NCBI GenBank assembly: GCA_947475065.1
Contig: CANJLB010000028.1
Coordinates: 1-38,946, forward strand
Reading direction: 5' to 3'
Length of the DNA stretch: 38,946 nt
DNA from: Opitutia bacterium
GTDB lineage: Bacteria > Verrucomicrobiota > Verrucomicrobiia > Opitutales > Opitutaceae
Shown: positions 35,928 through 38,946 of the stretch, one piece after another
How the letters are laid out: every line of letters starts with the position of its first letter
Position numbering within the stretch: position 1 is the stretch's first letter
Made by a program: the position numbers and the translations under genes
The notes under the pieces: model-generated
Seen by the model: only the letters and a program-made list of their open reading frames with translations
The model's database searches: none
Told to the model about the DNA's origin: nothing

Positions 35928-37661
35928 GTGTCCCGTTCTCCGCGCCACCTCCACCTCTACTGGCTGCTCCTGCTCGCGCCCACGCTCGCGGTCGGCGCGG
36001 CGACGGTGGCGCTGCTGTGGCGGGAGCAGGCGCGGCTGGAGCGCGCCGCCGTGGCGGCGCGCGAAACCCGCCTCGCGGCCGTCGTTGCCCGCGCGCGCCT
36101 CGTGGCGGAAAATGCCGACCTGCTCGCCGCCGACGTGCGGGACGCGCTCATCGCGCCGATGCGCGACCTGCCGGCGTCCGCCTGGCGCACACTGCAGTCG
36201 GGCTGGCCGCAGCAAAATCCGCTCGTGCGAGGCGGTTTCACGCTCTCGCCCTACGGTCAGGTCATCCAGCCGGATCCGACGCAGGAGGAAGGCCGGGAGT
36301 TTCGTAAAAAATTCGCCCAGCTGCTTGATGAACTCCGGCCGTGGCGAGAAAAGCCCGGGGCGAAGGACGCCGCCGGGGGCGGGCGGCGCGGCGCCGGCCA
36401 AGGACAGCAGGCAGGCGAACTGGGCCAGATATCCGGCCCGAATGCGGGCAACAGTTACGCGGCGAACAGCAACGCGAGCCAGTTTACCCAGCAGCGCAAA
36501 GATCTCCAAAGCCTGTCGCAGGGCGGCCTCCCGCAGCGGGACGCCGCCGCCGAGCGCAGCGGATGGGTGCCACTCGGCGACGGTGCGGAGACACGGCGTG
36601 CGATCGTGTGGTTTCAAGCCAACCCCGGTGCGGACGTGCGGGGCGCGGAGATCAACCTCGACACGCTGGCGGCGCAGTTCGCCGCCACGCTGCCGGCTGA
36701 TATCGAGGCCGACGAAGGCTACGCGCTGCTCGATGATGCCGGGCGTGTCTTGGGCGCGCGCGGTGGCACGGCCTCCCACCCGGAACCGGTGGCGCTCGTG
36801 CCGCTCGACTCCGCCCTGCTCCCGGGCTGGCAGGTTGCGGCCTTTTTGCCAGCGGCCGGCATGGCGGGCGCGCGGCGCCCGCTCTTTGCCATGGGAGCAA
36901 TGCTCACGGGGCTCTTTGTCCTCGCCATCCTGGCCAGCGGCTCGCTGCTGCTCCGGCAGGCGGAGGCGAGCGCGACCGAAGCGCGGCAGAAGACTTCGTT
37001 CGTCGCCAATGTCTCGCACGAGCTCAAGACCCCGCTCACCACCATCCGCCTTTATGCCGAACTGCTGGAGCAGGGCCGCGTGCGCGATGACGTGCAGCGG
37101 GCGGGCTTCCTCCGCACCATCAGCGCGGAAACACAGCGGCTCGCACGGCTGGTCAACAACGTCCTCGATTTCAGCAAGCTCGAGCAGGGCAAAAAACTCT
37201 ACGCCCGCGTGCCGCTCGAACTCGGGGCGGAGCTGGCCGCGCTGCTCGACACGCATGCACCGCGCGTTGCCGAGGCGGGACTCCGGCTGGAGCGCGAGCT
37301 GCCGGACACACCCGTCTGGCTCACGACCGACCGCGACGCCTTCGCCCAGATTGTGCTCAACCTCGTGGAAAACGCCTGCAAATACGCCGCCGCCGGCGGC
37401 GAGGTCACGGTGACGCTGGGCGAACGCACCGGCGGCGGCGCGGCCGTGCGCGTGCTGGACCGCGGCCCCGGCGTGCCGGCGGAGCAGCGGGAGAAAATTT
37501 TCGACCAGTTTTACCGCGCGGACACGGCGCTCACGGCTGAGAAAACCGGCGCCGGGCTGGGCCTCAGCATCGCCCGCCAGCTCGCGCGCGGGCTGGGCGG
37601 TGATGTGCGCCACGAGCCGCGCGCCGGCGGCGGCGCGGCCTTTGTCCTGGAACTGCCATGA
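35928..37661 (+). CDS. two-component sensor histidine kinase (PhoR-like)
   Basis: A 577-residue protein. Membrane helix 1 is near 10-32 and helix 2 near 322-345, so residues about 33-320 are extracytoplasmic. This sensor part contains a low-complexity Gly/Gln/Asn-rich stretch around 150-190 and no domain I recognise. The kinase core follows: HisKA with His364 in NVSHELKTPL, then HATPase with NLVENACKY, DRGPGV and GAGLGLSIA. GTG at 35928. Its stop overlaps the start of the response regulator by four bases, a strong sign that the two form a cognate pair. The kinase class matches the PhoR/EnvZ-type group, but the signal cannot be read from the sequence. Confidence 0.9.
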   Translation: MSRSPRHLHLYWLLLLAPTLAVGAATVALLWREQARLERAAVAARETRLAAVVARARLVAENADLLAADVRDALIAPMRDLPASAWRTLQSGWPQQNPLVRGGFTLSPYGQVIQPDPTQEEGREFRKKFAQLLDELRPWREKPGAKDAAGGGRRGAGQGQQAGELGQISGPNAGNSYAANSNASQFTQQRKDLQSLSQGGLPQRDAAAERSGWVPLGDGAETRRAIVWFQANPGADVRGAEINLDTLAAQFAATLPADIEADEGYALLDDAGRVLGARGGTASHPEPVALVPLDSALLPGWQVAAFLPAAGMAGARRPLFAMGAMLTGLFVLAILASGSLLLRQAEASATEARQKTSFVANVSHELKTPLTTIRLYAELLEQGRVRDDVQRAGFLRTISAETQRLARLVNNVLDFSKLEQGKKLYARVPLELGAELAALLDTHAPRVAEAGLRLERELPDTPVWLTTDRDAFAQIVLNLVENACKYAAAGGEVTVTLGERTGGGAAVRVLDRGPGVPAEQREKIFDQFYRADTALTAEKTGAGLGLSIARQLARGLGGDVRHEPRAGGGAAFVLELP

Positions 37662-38377
37662 AAGCCCGCATCCTCATCGCCGACGACGTCGCGGCCATCC
37701 GCCAGGGCCTGCAGACCACGCTCGAAAGCGAAGGCTATGTCGTGACGGCGGCGGCCGACGGCGCGCAGGCCGTGAAGCTGTTTCCCCAGGAGAAGCATGA
37801 CCTCGTGATTCTCGACGTGATGATGCCGCGGCTGAGCGGCTACGACGCCTGCCGCGAGATCCGCGCCTGCGACGCGCACGTGCCCGTGCTGTTTCTCACC
37901 GCGAAGGGCGAGGAGATTGACAAGGTCGTGGGCTTCAAGCTCGGCGCGGACGACTACGTGACGAAGCCGTTCGGCGTGCAGGAACTGCTGGCGCGCGTCG
38001 AGACGCTGCTGCGCCGTGCGCGCGAGCGCGCGGGCCGGCCGGCGGGCGGCGGCGGGGTGGGCGCGGTGAACCCGGCGGCAACGTTCCGCCTGGGCGCGGC
38101 GGAGATTGACCGGCGGAAGTTCACCGCCACCGTGGCGGGCCGGGTGTCCGCGCTCACCGCGCGCGAGCTGAAACTGGCGGAAATCTTTGCCGCCCGCCCC
38201 GGCGAGGTGCTCACGCGCGACCTGCTGCTCTCCGCCGTCTGGGGCACAGGCTATTTTGGCACGACGCGGACGCTCGACCAGCATGTCGCGCAACTCCGGA
38301 AAAAAATCGAGACAGATCCCGATCATCCCGCTATCATCCTGACGGTGCATGGCGTGGGCTATCGCCACGGGGAGTGA
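37658..38377 (+). CDS. OmpR/PhoB family response regulator
   Basis: A 239-residue protein. The receiver (1-120) has ADD near residue 9, Asp53 in VILDVMMPRLSGYD, FLTAKG and YVTKPF. The winged-helix DNA-binding domain (about 140-238) has LTARELKLAEIFAARPGEVLTRD, then TRTLDQHVAQLRKKIE as recognition helix and LTVHGVGYR in the wing. It is coupled by a four-base overlap to the kinase gene. PhoB-type regulators bind 11-bp direct repeats as tandem dimers, and such a set lies upstream of this operon at 34434-34477. So the pair may regulate its own operon; this is inference. Confidence 0.93.
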   Translation: MKARILIADDVAAIRQGLQTTLESEGYVVTAAADGAQAVKLFPQEKHDLVILDVMMPRLSGYDACREIRACDAHVPVLFLTAKGEEIDKVVGFKLGADDYVTKPFGVQELLARVETLLRRARERAGRPAGGGGVGAVNPAATFRLGAAEIDRRKFTATVAGRVSALTARELKLAEIFAARPGEVLTRDLLLSAVWGTGYFGTTRTLDQHVAQLRKKIETDPDHPAIILTVHGVGYRHGE

Positions 38378-38627
38378 GGCTGGCTGAAGCGCCTTGACCC
38401 ATTGCACCGCGCCGAACTTCTGTCTAAGGGTCTCCTTTTGCCGACCGCGCTACCCACCTGTGGTCAGGGGAATCCCGAGACGGTCTTCGGCGTGCACGTG
38501 TTACGCCGCCCGCTGGAGTTCCAAGGAGGGGCATTTTTGCTTCATCTTTGAGGACGTGCGGCCGACATATCGTGACGTGGCAGCAGGCTGGCTGTCTGCC
38601 GCCAGTGACAATGATTTTTCATATTAG
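38378..38627. other. spacer before insertion sequence, no gene
   Basis: No protein-like frame on either strand. Just before the IS-like end there is a TTAG (38624-38627), which could be part of a target site. Confidence 0.5.
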
Positions 38628-38946
38628 CAGAGACCTCTGAACAACGGGGGTGCCAGCCAAGAAGGAGCATGAAGGGCGGGTTTTGTTGGTCTAACCAAGC
38701 GGAAGCTGGCGCGGGCTTGGAGGGTTGAGGCTTGGGGGGGTCGCAATGCGCGAGTTTTCTGAATGCGGGGTCAGGCTGCGGCCACGGTGACCCACCTGCG
38801 GAGGTTCCAAGCGAGGCATTTGAGCTCCAGCTCCAGGCGGTTGCGCGCCCAGCCGACATATCTGGCGCGGTCGTAGCCGAGGTTGCGTTTCCAGTGGCCG
38901 AAGATTTTCTCCACCCGGCCGCGCACCGTCCCGAGCGCGCGGTTCA
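38628..38946 (-). mobile_element. IS5-type insertion sequence, right-hand part, cut by window edge
   Basis: Holds the 3' end of a transposase gene and about 140 bases of 3' flank. The likely element end is at the GAGACCTCTGAACAA block near 38630, next to TTAG. The other end lies outside the window, so terminal inverted repeats and target duplication cannot be tested here. Confidence 0.55.
38771..38946 (-). CDS. IS5 family transposase, C-terminal part
   Basis: The last 57 residues to a stop at 38771-38773; the gene continues past the right edge. The end of an IS5-type DDE transposase is visible: VRGRVEKIFGHWKRNLGYDR followed by ARNRLELELKCLAWNLRRW, where the first Glu is the likely catalytic glutamate of the DDE triad. 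It cannot be decided from this piece whether the transposase is complete. Confidence 0.8.
   Translation of the reverse strand, partial: NRALGTVRGRVEKIFGHWKRNLGYDRARYVGWARNRLELELKCLAWNLRRWVTVAAA

Noticed and set aside
35820-37613. A 597-residue leftward ORF opposite the PhoR-like kinase
   Set aside because: Antisense shadow of a kinase with all catalytic motifs.

Overview
The window is GC-rich and gene-dense. The gene content points to Verrucomicrobiota, most likely an Opitutaceae-type genome; this is an inference, as no rRNA gene is present. The main pointers are a double-length tandem UvrA (a form I know from PVC-superphylum bacteria such as Chlamydiae), DUF3500 and VF530 family proteins, a NusG paralogue beside aroQ, and GC-rich intergenic repeat families. 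Most genes are ordinary housekeeping or signalling genes. The unusual material lies in gene remnants, repeats and regulatory DNA.

Layout. 1-3311: a small VF530 protein (-), then an ABC-type substrate-binding/histidine kinase fusion gene cut by one in-frame amber codon, then a repeat-bearing gap. 3312-8838: a YgiQ radical SAM protein (+), facing a leftward run of nif3-like gene, aroQ, NusG paralogue, a small ORF and a secreted tail-anchored protein. Between nif3 and aroQ lies a diverged 314-bp tandem duplication that left a dead nif3 end and a dead aroQ start. 9018-10746: dCMP-deaminase-like protein, a 146-bp inverted-repeat element, YqgE/AlgH and a stand-alone receiver. 10813-17880: tandem UvrA and an aldo/keto reductase (-), then tRNA-Gly(UCC). 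18100-21680: a PilC/GspF protein, an NtrC-like regulator with a degenerate AAA+ domain and clipped HTH, an ISXO2-like transposase remnant and a repeat-filled spacer.

21681-24938: divergent YdeP-type molybdopterin oxidoreductase and FdhD. 25087-27949: translation/replication operon rplY-pth-rpsF-ssb-rplI, with a candidate promoter and a clear intrinsic terminator. 28390-30936: hybrid histidine kinase with two nearly identical PAS domains. 30949-33322: leuB and a DUF3500 protein (-). 33614-34186: a SodC that lacks both disulfide cysteines. 34434-38377: four 11-bp direct repeats resembling a Pho box, followed by a probable operon of a secreted vWA protein, a PhoR-like kinase and a PhoB-like regulator. 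The right edge runs into an IS5-type transposase.

The most interesting unit is the 34434-38377 block, because a Pho-box-like array sits just upstream of its own PhoR/PhoB-type pair and a secreted vWA protein, which suggests autoregulation. No CRISPR array, phage or obvious defence island was seen.
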